Part shown: piece after piece, positions 6,483-13,605 of the stretch
Layout of the letters: every line of letters begins with the position of its first letter
Position numbering within the stretch: position 1 is the first letter of the stretch
NCBI GenBank assembly: GCA_016297855.1
Contig: JAEDFW010000044.1
Coordinates: 1-13,605 of the forward strand
From: Oscillospiraceae bacterium
GTDB taxonomy: Bacteria; Bacillota; Clostridia; Oscillospirales; Oscillospiraceae
Reading direction: 5' to 3'
Length of the DNA: 13,605 bases
The notes under the pieces: generated by a model
The model's database searches: none
What the model saw: only the letters and a program-made list of their open reading frames with translations
Told to the model about the DNA's origin: nothing
Made by a program: the position numbers and the translations under genes

Positions 6483-7799
6483 ATGAATAAATCAAATTAC
6501 AAGGCACTTTTACCGATCGGTGTATTTCTGTTGCTCTATCTTGGTCTGGGGATTTTATTTGAATATGGGCTGAAGATCGAGATGGGCTTTTACAGCATCC
6601 CCATCGTTGTGGCGTTTATGGCCGCAATTCTGGTTGCGTGCCTGCAAAACCCGAAGCTCGGCTTTGAAGAAAAACTGGAAGTGATGGCGCGCGGCGTCGG
6701 CGATAAAAACATCATTACGATGCTGCTTATCTTCATGACGGCAGGCATATTTGTCGGCGTAGTCGGCCGCTCCAGCGCCGAGAGTGTAGCGTATTTCATG
6801 CTGAGCCTGATTCCGGCGCGCTTTGCCGTGGCGGTTTTGTTCGTGGTCAGCTGCTTTGTCTCCACTGCGATGGGTACGTCCGTCGGAACCATCTCGCTCA
6901 TCACGCCCATTGCCGTGGCAGTGTCGCAGGCGTCAGGCTTTTCTGCGCCGCTCTGTATCGGCGCGGTCATGGGCGGGGCAATGTTCGGCGATAATCTGTC
7001 GTTCATCTCTGATACCACCATCGCCGCCTGTAATGGTCAGGGCTGCGCGATGAAGGATAAATTCCGTGAAAACTTTGCCATCGCGCTCCCGGCAGCGCTG
7101 GTGACGTTGGCGCTCATTCTGCTGCTGTCGTTCCGGGCGGAGCTTGCGGGCGCGGTGGAGCACGAATACGATCTTGTGCAGGTCATCCCGTATGTACTGG
7201 TGCTCATCGGCGGCATCGCGGGCGTGAATGTGTTCCTCGTACTGCTGGCGGGCATCGTCTCGGGCGCTGTGATCATGCTCTCGACAGGCGCGGCGACCGG
7301 GCTTGCGCTGCTGGCCGGCATGGGCAGCGGTGCGGCCGGTATGTTCGAGACGTCGATGGTCGCCATTCTGGTGTCGGCTATGTGCGCGCTGATCCGCGAA
7401 TACGGCGGTTTTGACGCGCTTCTGGGCGCGATCCGGCGCGTGTTCCGCGGCAATAAGGGAGGCCAGCTGGGCATGGGACTGCTCGTGGGCCTGATGGATA
7501 TCTCCACGGCGAACAATACCGTCGCCATCGTCATGGCAAACCCCATTGCAAAGCAGATGGCTGTGGACTATGAAATCTCGCCGCGCAAGGCCGCGTCTGT
7601 TCTGGATACGTTCTCCTGCGTGTTCCAGGGCGTGATCCCCTATGGCGCGCAGATGCTGGTGGCCATCACCGTGGCCAATGAGCTTGGCTGCGGCGTATCG
7701 GCGTTCGACATCCTGCCGAACCTGTTCTATCCGGCGCTGCTGCTTCTGAGCTCACTGGTGTTTATCTTCTTTGTCCCGGAGCGCAGCCGGAAAAAATAA
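6483..7799 (+). CDS. Na+/H+ antiporter, NhaC family
   Basis: An integral membrane secondary transporter of the ion transporter superfamily, NhaC type. It probably exchanges Na+ for H+ or, as in relatives such as MleN, couples ions to organic acids. The 438 residues are almost all hydrophobic segments, with about ten to twelve membrane spans by eye. Family hallmarks are GTSVGTISLITPI (131-143), GDNLSFISDTTIAA (169-182; Asp170 and Asp177 within the membrane), and a second-half counterpart, MDISTANNTVAIVMANPIAK, near 340-360. The length is close to the family norm of about 430-480. The start is ATG 6483, 8 nt after GGAGG. A strong terminator lies 11 nt after the stop, closing the operon. The family is firm; substrate specificity cannot be read from sequence, so no gene symbol is given. 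Confidence 0.9.
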   Translation: MNKSNYKALLPIGVFLLLYLGLGILFEYGLKIEMGFYSIPIVVAFMAAILVACLQNPKLGFEEKLEVMARGVGDKNIITMLLIFMTAGIFVGVVGRSSAESVAYFMLSLIPARFAVAVLFVVSCFVSTAMGTSVGTISLITPIAVAVSQASGFSAPLCIGAVMGGAMFGDNLSFISDTTIAACNGQGCAMKDKFRENFAIALPAALVTLALILLLSFRAELAGAVEHEYDLVQVIPYVLVLIGGIAGVNVFLVLLAGIVSGAVIMLSTGAATGLALLAGMGSGAAGMFETSMVAILVSAMCALIREYGGFDALLGAIRRVFRGNKGGQLGMGLLVGLMDISTANNTVAIVMANPIAKQMAVDYEISPRKAASVLDTFSCVFQGVIPYGAQMLVAITVANELGCGVSAFDILPNLFYPALLLLSSLVFIFFVPERSRKK

Positions 7800-7810
7800 A
7801 ACCATCGATC

Positions 7811-7842
7811 CCGCGCCTGCGTACATCGCAGGCGCGGTTTTT
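7811..7842 (+). terminator. Intrinsic terminator after the NhaC-family gene
   Basis: CCGCGCCTGCG (7811-7821) pairs perfectly with CGCAGGCGCGG (7827-7837). This is an 11-bp GC-rich stem with a 5-nt loop, followed by TTTTT (7838-7842). It has no A-run on the left side, so it works for plus-strand transcription only. Confidence 0.93.
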
Positions 7843-7886
7843 GTGCGGGGCGGCAAAATATTTCTCGCGCAACCCCTTTTTTTATG

Positions 7887-7922
7887 ATGCAATAATGTGT
7901 ATAATAACATAACATATTGCAT
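7887..7922. promoter_or_regulatory. Inverted repeat around the lepB -10 element, possible operator
   Basis: ATGCAATA (7887-7894) and TATTGCAT (7915-7922) are perfect 8-bp inverted arms with a 20-nt spacer. The spacer contains TATAAT (7900-7905), so the repeat is centred almost on the -10. The arms are 28 bp apart, nearly three helical turns, which suits a dimeric repressor. It lies 17 nt before the lepB start. No regulator is known; chance in an AT-rich stretch is possible. Confidence 0.4.
7900..7905 (+). promoter_or_regulatory. -10 element of the lepB-to-thrC operon
   Basis: A perfect TATAAT sits 34 nt before the lepB ATG and downstream of the terminator at 7811-7842. The -35 position at 17 nt holds only a T-run (TTTTTT), so the promoter is weak or needs an activator. 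Confidence 0.55.
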
Positions 7923-7938
7923 GATGGGGTAGTGTGCG

Positions 7939-8715
7939 ATGCATTCTGAAGAGAACCATTCAGCGTTTGATACACAAACGCTGGAAGAAATTAAACATCT
8001 TCTGCAGTCCGGTGCTGATGCAGAAGCAAAAGCGCCCGCTGCGCCTGAAGAGCCGACTGTACCTGAAGAACCGTCTGCGCCCGAGGAGTCGTCCGCGCAC
8101 CGGAAGCGGGAGGAAGAAAAAACTCCGCCTGCATTTGAGTGGTACAGCATGCTGCACGACTGGGTGTATGTTCTGGCGGTATTGACGGTCATTTTCGTAT
8201 TCTTTTTCCGTCTGGTCGGCGTGGATGGCAGTTCGATGTACCCTACGCTGGTTGATCATGATTATCTGGTGCTGGAAAGTAACTTCCTGTACAAAGATGT
8301 CGAGGCCGGCGATGTCGTGGTGCTGAGTGTCGATTGCTTTGCCGATGATGGACCTATCGTCAAGCGTGTCATCGCCACTGGCGGTCAGACGGTCGATATT
8401 GACTTCGATACCGGCAGCGTCTACGTCGACGGCGTGCTTCTGGAAGAGACGTACATCTATGAGCCGACCTACCGCAGCTATGAAGAGGTAGGTCTGGCAA
8501 TCGACTATCCCGTCACGGTGCCGGAAGGTTCGGTATTTGTGATGGGTGATAACCGCAATCACTCGGCCGACAGCCGCTATTCTCCCTGCGGCTGCGTGGA
8601 AGAAAGCCGGATTCTGGGCAAGGTTCTGATGATCCTCGTGCCAGGACGGCAGACGAACGAGTTCGGCGAGATCACGGGCGGGCGAAAATTCGGCAGAATT
8701 GGAACGGTGTCCTGA
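7939..8715 (+). CDS. lepB: Signal peptidase I
   Basis: A membrane-anchored serine protease that removes signal peptides from exported proteins on the outer face of the membrane. Of 258 residues, 1-25 are polar and about 28-62 form a Pro/Glu/Ala-rich acidic stretch with near repeats (APEEPT, VPEEPS, APEESS), ending in basic HRKR. One membrane helix spans about 74-93. The catalytic domain follows: the Ser motif GSSMYPTL (97-104, nucleophile Ser99), the Lys motif IVKRVIA (140-146, general base Lys142) and the GDNRNHSADSR box near 200. Minimal signal peptidases of Gram-positive bacteria lack such a long cytoplasmic extension. The start at ATG 7939 has only a weak Shine-Dalgarno sequence (GGGGT), but no better start is in frame. 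It leads a run of seven overlapping genes. The identity is secure. Confidence 0.95.
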   Translation: MHSEENHSAFDTQTLEEIKHLLQSGADAEAKAPAAPEEPTVPEEPSAPEESSAHRKREEEKTPPAFEWYSMLHDWVYVLAVLTVIFVFFFRLVGVDGSSMYPTLVDHDYLVLESNFLYKDVEAGDVVVLSVDCFADDGPIVKRVIATGGQTVDIDFDTGSVYVDGVLLEETYIYEPTYRSYEEVGLAIDYPVTVPEGSVFVMGDNRNHSADSRYSPCGCVEESRILGKVLMILVPGRQTNEFGEITGGRKFGRIGTVS

Positions 8716-9596
8716 TGGAAAAGGAAACAATGAACATCCAGTGGTATCCCGGTCATATGACCAAGACCCGCCGGATGATGGAGGAAAACCTGAAGCTGGT
8801 CGACGCAGTGTGCGAGGTTCTGGATGCGCGCATCCCGATTTCCAGCCGCAACCCGGATATTGACGCGATTTGCGGCAATAAACCGCGCATGGTGATCCTC
8901 AACCGCATTGACATGGCAGATCCTGCCGCGCTGCGGCAGTGGACGCAGTATTTTGAATCGAAGGGTCTGGCTGTTTTGCAGACCGACTGCAAATCCCGGC
9001 GCGGCATTAACGGCTTCGTGCCTGCCGTCCGTCGGCTGCTGGCCGAGAAGATCCGCCGCTATGAGGAAAAGGGGCAATCCGGCAGGCCGCTCAAGCTCAT
9101 GATTGTGGGTATCCCCAACGTGGGAAAATCCACGTTTATCAACCAGATCGCGGGCCGCAAGGGCGCGAAGGCGGAAAACCGCCCCGGCGTCACGCGCGGT
9201 AAGCAGTGGGTGACGGTAAATCCGCAGCTGCTGCTGCTCGATACGCCGGGCATTTTGTGGCCGCGCTTTGACGATCCCGAGACCGGGATGCGTCTGGCCT
9301 ACACCGGCGCGGTGAAGGACGATATTTTGGACGTGCTGACGCTCTCCTGCCATCTGATGGAGCTTCTGACCCTGCGCTATCCCGAGGCCATAAGGGCGCG
9401 CTATCAGATCGAGATTCCGGAAGAAATTGACGGCTACGCGCTTTTGCAGGCGGCAGGCCGCCGGCGCGGATTCCTCGTTTCGGGTGGTGAGATCGACGAC
9501 GAGCGCATGGCGCGCGTGCTTCTGGAGGAATACCGCAGCTGCAAGCTGGGAAAGTTTACCCTTGAGATGCCGGATATGCTGGAGGAAGCGGAATGA
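8715..9596 (+). CDS. rbgA: Ribosome biogenesis GTPase RbgA (YlqF)
   Basis: A circularly permuted GTPase that binds the 50S precursor and drives late large-subunit assembly. The motifs run in permuted order: G4 NRID (63-66), the G5-like DCKSRRG (91-97), G1/P-loop GIPNVGKS (132-139), G2 Thr160 in PGVTRG and G3 DTPG (176-179). A helical C-terminal ANTAR-like domain follows, giving 293 residues, the usual length. NRID in place of NKxD is a mild variant. The chosen start overlaps the lepB stop by one base (TGATG). An alternative ATG at 8730, preceded by AAAGGA, begins MNIQWYPGHM, which matches the family N-terminus better and may be the true start. The gene overlaps rnhB by 4 nt. lepB-rbgA-rnhB adjacency is common in Firmicutes. 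The function is confident; the start is less so. Confidence 0.95.
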   Translation: MEKETMNIQWYPGHMTKTRRMMEENLKLVDAVCEVLDARIPISSRNPDIDAICGNKPRMVILNRIDMADPAALRQWTQYFESKGLAVLQTDCKSRRGINGFVPAVRRLLAEKIRRYEEKGQSGRPLKLMIVGIPNVGKSTFINQIAGRKGAKAENRPGVTRGKQWVTVNPQLLLLDTPGILWPRFDDPETGMRLAYTGAVKDDILDVLTLSCHLMELLTLRYPEAIRARYQIEIPEEIDGYALLQAAGRRRGFLVSGGEIDDERMARVLLEEYRSCKLGKFTLEMPDMLEEAE

Positions 9597-10210
9597 AAGA
9601 AAACCCTGTCGATCTTTGGCGCTATGAGCGCGAGGCGTTCGCCGAAGGCTTTGCGGTCGTGTGCGGCGTAGATGAGGCCGGACGCGGTCCGCTGGCCGGG
9701 CCTGTGTGCGCGGCGGCGGTCATTTTGCCGCGCGAGACGGTGATCGAAGGTCTGAACGACTCAAAAAAGCTGACAGACCAAAAACGCCGTGCGCTGTATG
9801 ACGTGATTACCGAGCGGGCTGTAGCCTACGGCATCGCGTTTGCCTCCGAGCAGGAGATTGACGAGATCAATATCCTGCAGGCGACGTTTCTGGCCATGGA
9901 GCGCGCAATGCAGAAGCTCACGGTGCGCCCGCAGCTGGCGCTCATCGACGGTAACCGGGCAAAGGACTTCGGCCTGCCGGTCAGAACCATTGTCCATGGA
10001 GACTCGCTGAGCGCGTCGATTGCCGCAGCGTCGATTCTGGCAAAGGTCACGCGTGACCAGCTGATGGAGGAGCTGGACGGCGAGTATCCGCAATACGGCT
10101 TTGCCGTACATAAGGGCTACGGAACCAAGCGGCACTATGAGGCGCTGCGTGAGTTTGGGCCTTGCCCGATCCATCGGCGCACGTTTTTGAAGAAGTTCTA
10201 TGGAGAATAA
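9593..10210 (+). CDS. rnhB: Ribonuclease HII
   Basis: RNase HII cuts RNA in RNA-DNA hybrids and starts removal of single ribonucleotides from DNA. The 205 residues carry the full active site: Asp27 and Glu28 in VDEAGRGPLAGP, Asp119 in LALIDGNR, and Asp137 in HGDSLSASIAAASILAKVTRD. The spacing between the last two (18) equals that of the E. coli enzyme. The substrate-binding GRG, the NDSKKL motif (55-60) and the C-terminal HKGYGTKRHYEAL are also present. The start ATG overlaps the rbgA stop in an ATGA arrangement (4 nt), so expression is probably coupled to rbgA. The 3' end overlaps the yraN-like gene by 11 nt. Nothing is missing or unusual. Confidence 0.96.
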   Translation: MKENPVDLWRYEREAFAEGFAVVCGVDEAGRGPLAGPVCAAAVILPRETVIEGLNDSKKLTDQKRRALYDVITERAVAYGIAFASEQEIDEINILQATFLAMERAMQKLTVRPQLALIDGNRAKDFGLPVRTIVHGDSLSASIAAASILAKVTRDQLMEELDGEYPQYGFAVHKGYGTKRHYEALREFGPCPIHRRTFLKKFYGE

Positions 10211-10565
10211 GCAGCTTTTGGGCGCATGGGGCGAGGTGCAGGCCGTCGACCATCTGCGCAAAAAGGGCTATGCCATTCTGGCCTGCAATTACCGCTGCCG
10301 GCTGGGCGAGATCGATATCATCGCCAAAAACCGCGATTTTCTCGTCTTTGTCGAGGTGAAGCTGCGCAAATCGGCCGCTTATGGCGAGGCAAAGGAGTTT
10401 GTGGACCGCAGAAAGCAGGACCGCATCCGCCAGACCGCGGAGCTGTGGCTCAGTGAGCACGATACAGACCTGCAGCCGCGCTTCGACGTGATCGAAGTGT
10501 ACGCGCCGAACGGCGAAAAGACTGCGCGGCCCGTCATCTACCATTGGGAGGACGCGTTCGCATGA
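10200..10565 (+). CDS. YraN / UPF0102 family endonuclease-like protein
   Basis: A 121-residue cytoplasmic protein of the YraN (UPF0102) family, whose cellular role is unsettled. It has a restriction-endonuclease-like core with the PD-(D/E)xK pattern: GAWGEVQAVDHLRKKGY (8-24) as the first helix, CRLGEIDIIA (33-42) with Glu37 and Asp39, and FVEVKLRK (50-57) with Glu52 and Lys54. The residues needed for metal binding and catalysis are therefore intact. Length is typical (about 115-130). The gene starts 11 nt before the end of rnhB and ends in an ATGA overlap with the dipeptidase gene. rnhB-yraN adjacency is widespread in bacteria, which fits a role in nucleic-acid maintenance; that role is inferred. 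Confidence 0.93.
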   Translation: MENKQLLGAWGEVQAVDHLRKKGYAILACNYRCRLGEIDIIAKNRDFLVFVEVKLRKSAAYGEAKEFVDRRKQDRIRQTAELWLSEHDTDLQPRFDVIEVYAPNGEKTARPVIYHWEDAFA

Positions 10566-11497
10566 GAAAGCTTCAGGTATTTGACGGCCACTGCGACACG
10601 GCGGTAGAGCTGTGGCGGAGGCAGGAAATGCTGGCTGATTCCTCTTGTCAGGTCTCGCTGCGAAACGCGCAGAAATTTGACGCATATGTGCAGTTTTTCG
10701 CGTTTTGTACCGCGTGGCTGCCGCCGGAACTGCAAAATCCGGACGCATTTTCCGATGCTTTACGCTATTTTTGCGTGCAACTGGCGTGCAACCGCGACGT
10801 CGTTTTTTCCTGCCGGACGGCGAAAGACGTCGAATTGGCGCTGACCGGTCACGCGCGCGGCGCGCTGCTTTCCATTGAAGGTGCCGAGGCGATCGGCTGC
10901 GATCCCGGGCGGCTGGACGAGGCGTATGCAGCCGGCGTTCGCATGACAACGCTGACGTGGAATCACAAAAATGCGCTGGCTGGCTCGTGCTTGACGGGCG
11001 AGGGCCTGAGCGCGCAGGGACGCGAATTTGTCCGGCGCGCGCAGAAGCTTGGCATCATCATTGATGTCAGCCACCTGTCCGACCGCGCGTTCTGGGATGT
11101 GTGTGAGCTGGCGGAAAAGCCCATCGTGGCCAGCCATTCCAACAGCCGCGCCGTATGTCCGCACCCGCGCAATCTGACCGACGATCAGTTCCAGGCCATC
11201 TGCCAGCTTGGCGGCACGGCGGGGATCAACCTCTACAGCCCGTTTTTATCCGGCGAGGCTTCGTCCCTGAATGATGTTTGCCGCCATATTGAGCATTTAT
11301 TTGAGATTGGCGGTGCGGGCCATGTGGCGCTGGGCGGCGATCTCGACGGCTGCGATACGCTGCCGGCGGGCATTGCAGGTATACAGGACTATGACAAACT
11401 GGCCGAAGCGCTTCTGGCGCGCGGCTTTGAAGAAACAGATATACGGGGGATTTTCTCCGATTCATTATTAAAGGTTGTGAAACAATGCATTATGTAA
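10562..11497 (+). CDS. Membrane dipeptidase family protein (peptidase M19)
   Basis: A zinc-dependent dipeptidase of family M19, related to renal dipeptidase, which cleaves small peptides and sometimes D-amino-acid-containing dipeptides. The 311 residues show the metal site: His10 and Asp12 in DGHCDTA, Glu106 in SIEGAEAIG, His171 in DVSHLSD, His192 in ASHSNSRAV, and the GGDLDG loop (258-263). There is no signal peptide, so despite the family name it is probably cytoplasmic. The start is ATG 10562, overlapping the yraN-like stop by 4 nt (ATGA), with GGGAGG 10 nt upstream. An in-frame TTG at 10544 overlaps that Shine-Dalgarno sequence and is rejected. The C-terminus overlaps thrC by 13 nt. Substrate unknown; it could supply amino acids from peptide or wall turnover. 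Confidence 0.92.
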   Translation: MRKLQVFDGHCDTAVELWRRQEMLADSSCQVSLRNAQKFDAYVQFFAFCTAWLPPELQNPDAFSDALRYFCVQLACNRDVVFSCRTAKDVELALTGHARGALLSIEGAEAIGCDPGRLDEAYAAGVRMTTLTWNHKNALAGSCLTGEGLSAQGREFVRRAQKLGIIIDVSHLSDRAFWDVCELAEKPIVASHSNSRAVCPHPRNLTDDQFQAICQLGGTAGINLYSPFLSGEASSLNDVCRHIEHLFEIGGAGHVALGGDLDGCDTLPAGIAGIQDYDKLAEALLARGFEETDIRGIFSDSLLKVVKQCIM

Positions 11498-12969
11498 GTA
11501 CCAGAGATGCAAGCCTGCGCTTTTCATCCGCGCAGGCCATCGTGCAGGGCCTCAGCCGAGACGGCGGTCTGTTTTTGCCGGAAGAAATTCCCGCACTGCC
11601 CGAGGGCAAGCTGCGCGAGATGGCCGCGTGGAGCTATCCGCAGCGCGCGGCATATGTGATGAGCCTCTATCTCGATGATTTTACCGAGCAGGAGCTGCTT
11701 TCCTATGCCGAGAAGGCCTATGGCCCGGCAAAGTTCGACACGCCGAAAGCCGCGCCGCTGACGCAGGTGGGGCAGAACACCCACATTCTTGAATTGTGGC
11801 ACGGGCCGACGTGCGCGTTCAAGGACATGGCGCTGCAGATGCTGCCGTATCTTCTGACGGCCTCGCTTCGCAAAACGGGCGAGGAAAAGACGGCCTGCAT
11901 TCTGGTCGCCACGTCAGGTGACACCGGCAAGGCTGCGCTGGAGGGCTTCCGCGACGTTGACGGCACGAAGATCCTGGTATTCTACCCCAAGGACGGCGTG
12001 TCCGATATCCAGAAGCTGCAGATGGTGACGCAGGAAGGCGAAAATGTTGGTGTATGCGCTGTAGAAGGAAACTTTGACGACGCGCAGACGGGCGTGAAGC
12101 GCATTTTCTCCGACGAGGCGCTGCGCGAGCAGCTGGCCGCGAATGGCTATTTCCTCTCGTCTGCAAACTCCATCAACTGGGGCCGCGTGCTGCCGCAAAT
12201 CGTATACTATGTTTCGAGCTATTGCGACCTGCTCGATGCCGGGAAGATCACAATGGGCGAGAAAATCAACATCTGTGTGCCGACGGGCAATTTCGGCAAC
12301 ATTCTCGCGGGTTACTACGCAAAGTTGATGGGTGTGCCGGTAAAGACGCTCATCTGCGCGTCGAACGCGAACAACGTGCTGACTGAGTTCATCGAGACCG
12401 GCGTATACGACCGCAACCGGCCGTTCTATCAGACGGCTTCGCCGTCGATGGACATCCTCATTTCGTCGAATCTCGAGCGGCTGTTGTATCTGCTCAGCGG
12501 CGCGGACGAAACCGTGCGCGGGTATATGCAGCAGCTTGGCCGGACGGGACGATATGAACTCGCTCCCGAGCTTGCCGCAAGCGTGCGCGGGAATTTTGCC
12601 TGCGGCTGCTGCGACGATACCAGAACGCTTGCGACCATCGGCCGCGTATTTGAAGAAAAGCAGTATCTGCTCGACACGCACACCGCCGTGGCGTACACAG
12701 TGCTGGAAGATTACCGCGCAAAAACGCATGACGATACCGTCACGGTGCTCGCCTCCACAGCCAGCCCCTTCAAATTCTGCACGAGCGTGCTGTCTGCGCT
12801 GGGCGTGCACGAGTTTGCTGCCGGTACGGGTGTGATCACGCAGCTTGAGACCGCAACCGGCCGCAGCGCGCCCAAGCCGCTGGCCTCGCTTTCCGGCAAG
12901 GCCGTGCGGTTCGACGGCTGCACGGCGAAGGAAGACATGTCCGCCGTTGTGTCGGCGTTTCTGCGCTGA
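11485..12969 (+). CDS. thrC: Threonine synthase
   Basis: A PLP enzyme that converts O-phosphohomoserine to threonine and phosphate, the last step of threonine biosynthesis. The 494 residues are typical of the longer bacterial form. The N-terminal STRDASLRFSSAQAIVQGLSRDGGLF is diagnostic of the family. The PLP lysine is Lys113 in HGPTCAFKDMALQ. A phosphate/PLP loop, TSGDTGKAA, lies at 143-151, SANSINWGR near 226-234, and PTGNFGN near 271-277. The start ATG lies within the last codons of the dipeptidase gene (13-nt overlap), with AAAGG about 10 nt upstream. No other thr genes are in the window and no leader or attenuator is possible in such a tight junction, so control must lie upstream. The 3' end overlaps the next gene by one base (TGATG). 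Confidence 0.96.
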   Translation: MHYVSTRDASLRFSSAQAIVQGLSRDGGLFLPEEIPALPEGKLREMAAWSYPQRAAYVMSLYLDDFTEQELLSYAEKAYGPAKFDTPKAAPLTQVGQNTHILELWHGPTCAFKDMALQMLPYLLTASLRKTGEEKTACILVATSGDTGKAALEGFRDVDGTKILVFYPKDGVSDIQKLQMVTQEGENVGVCAVEGNFDDAQTGVKRIFSDEALREQLAANGYFLSSANSINWGRVLPQIVYYVSSYCDLLDAGKITMGEKINICVPTGNFGNILAGYYAKLMGVPVKTLICASNANNVLTEFIETGVYDRNRPFYQTASPSMDILISSNLERLLYLLSGADETVRGYMQQLGRTGRYELAPELAASVRGNFACGCCDDTRTLATIGRVFEEKQYLLDTHTAVAYTVLEDYRAKTHDDTVTVLASTASPFKFCTSVLSALGVHEFAAGTGVITQLETATGRSAPKPLASLSGKAVRFDGCTAKEDMSAVVSAFLR

Positions 12970-13605
12970 TGGCCCTGTACGCACTGGGCGACCTGCATCT
13001 GTGCCTGGGTGCGGCGAAGCCGATGGACGTGTTCGGCGGCCGGTGGGAAGGATATATGGACAAGCTGCGCGCGGGTCTATCCGTTCTGACGGATGACGAC
13101 ACGCTGGTGCTGCCGGGCGATCTCAGTTGGGCGCTGGATATCGAACAAGCTGCACCGGATTTCGCATTTCTGGCCGCTGTTCCGGGACGAAAGTGTATTG
13201 TCAAGGGCAATCACGACTACTGGTGGACAACAAAGCGCAAGTTCGAGCGCTTCTGTCAGGATCACGGTTTTGCAAATCTGGAGCTGATCCATAACAGCTG
13301 CGCGCTGTACGGCGACGTTGCGCTCTGCGGTACGCGCGGATGGTTCTATGAGGAGGACAAACAGGGCACGCACGACGAGAAGGTGTTTCGCCGGGAGCTC
13401 GGCAGACTGGAAGCCTCGCTCAAGGCTGCGGGTAAGCGCGAAAAACTCTGTTTTCTGCATTATCCGCCCAGATATCGCGGCTACGAATGCCCGGAAATTT
13501 TACAGCTTCTTCATGAATACGGCGTCAAACGGTGCTATTATGGGCATCTACACGCCGAAAGCATCCGGCTGGCTATCCAGGGTGTGTCGGACGGAATCGA
13601 TTTTC
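12969..13605 (+). CDS. Metallophosphoesterase, partial (C-terminus off the right edge)
   Basis: A calcineurin-like metallophosphoesterase; 212 residues are visible with no stop before the edge. Metal-site motifs run in order: GDLH (7-10, Asp8 and His10), PGDLSWA (49-55, Asp51), GNHD (80-83), FLHYPP (162-167, His164) and GHLH (192-195). A dinuclear metal phosphoesterase is therefore nearly complete here. The protein is probably about 230 residues, so only a short tail is missing. The start is the ATG overlapping the thrC stop (TGATG); no separate Shine-Dalgarno sequence is clear, so translation is probably coupled to thrC. No signal peptide is seen. The substrate (nucleotide, phosphoprotein or other) cannot be told. 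Confidence 0.92.
   Translation, partial: MALYALGDLHLCLGAAKPMDVFGGRWEGYMDKLRAGLSVLTDDDTLVLPGDLSWALDIEQAAPDFAFLAAVPGRKCIVKGNHDYWWTTKRKFERFCQDHGFANLELIHNSCALYGDVALCGTRGWFYEEDKQGTHDEKVFRRELGRLEASLKAAGKREKLCFLHYPPRYRGYECPEILQLLHEYGVKRCYYGHLHAESIRLAIQGVSDGIDF

Noticed and set aside
8577..9353. Long minus-strand open frame (258 codons) opposite lepB and rbgA
   Set aside because: It is an antisense shadow of two well-identified genes in GC-rich DNA, with low-complexity-like composition.
10047..10949. Long minus-strand open frame (300 codons) opposite rnhB, yraN-like and dipeptidase genes
   Set aside because: It crosses three confident plus-strand genes and shows no domain motif or start signal.
11914..12984. 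Long minus-strand open frame (356 codons) opposite thrC
   Set aside because: It mirrors the high third-position GC of thrC, has no ribosome binding site, and lies opposite a clear enzyme gene.
1..13605. tmRNA near smpB, tRNA/rRNA genes, CRISPR arrays, insertion sequences or prophage
   Set aside because: No tRNA-like folds, regular spaced repeats, transposase or phage motifs were seen on either strand by eye; no covariance model could be run.

Overview
The window looks like a chromosomal housekeeping stretch from a GC-rich Firmicute of class Clostridia, probably an Oscillospiraceae/Ruminococcaceae-type gut anaerobe. The basis is strong AGGAGG-type ribosome binding sites, sigma-A type promoters, a Gram-positive (Bacillus/Clostridium-type) LexA box, the DUF3786 and zinc-ribbon/DUF6320-like families, and the lepB-rbgA-rnhB-yraN gene order. 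The lineage is inferred from protein style and gene order, not from a search. I see no RNA genes, CRISPR arrays, insertion sequences or phage genes.

Layout. (1) 1-829, minus strand: smpB followed 2 nt later by a cyclophilin-type peptidyl-prolyl isomerase that runs off the left edge. (2) 917-2548, plus strand: a consensus promoter carrying a near-perfect LexA box, then an 88-aa unknown protein overlapping the start of a Y-family DNA polymerase. This is an SOS-type translesion synthesis operon. (3) 2677-5609, minus strand: an operon of a 724-aa fusion protein (HSL-type alpha/beta hydrolase plus a condensation/alcohol-acyltransferase-like domain), followed 2 nt later by a zinc-ribbon protein with six membrane segments. 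(4) 5702-7842, plus strand: a promoter, a DUF3786 protein, an NhaC-family Na+/H+ antiporter and a strong intrinsic terminator. (5) 7887-13605, plus strand: a run of seven overlapping genes, lepB, rbgA, rnhB, yraN, an M19 dipeptidase, thrC and a metallophosphoesterase cut by the right edge. It has no intergenic bases after the lepB start.

How the parts fit. The last block combines protein secretion, 50S ribosome assembly, RNA-DNA hybrid removal, and peptide and threonine metabolism. Every junction suggests translational coupling. The most distinctive parts are the damage-inducible pair (small protein plus polymerase with a beta-clamp motif) and the hydrolase-acyltransferase fusion with its zinc-ribbon membrane partner. 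The second looks like an uncharacterised ester or lipid acyl-handling module. No stretch longer than about 215 bases lacks a gene.
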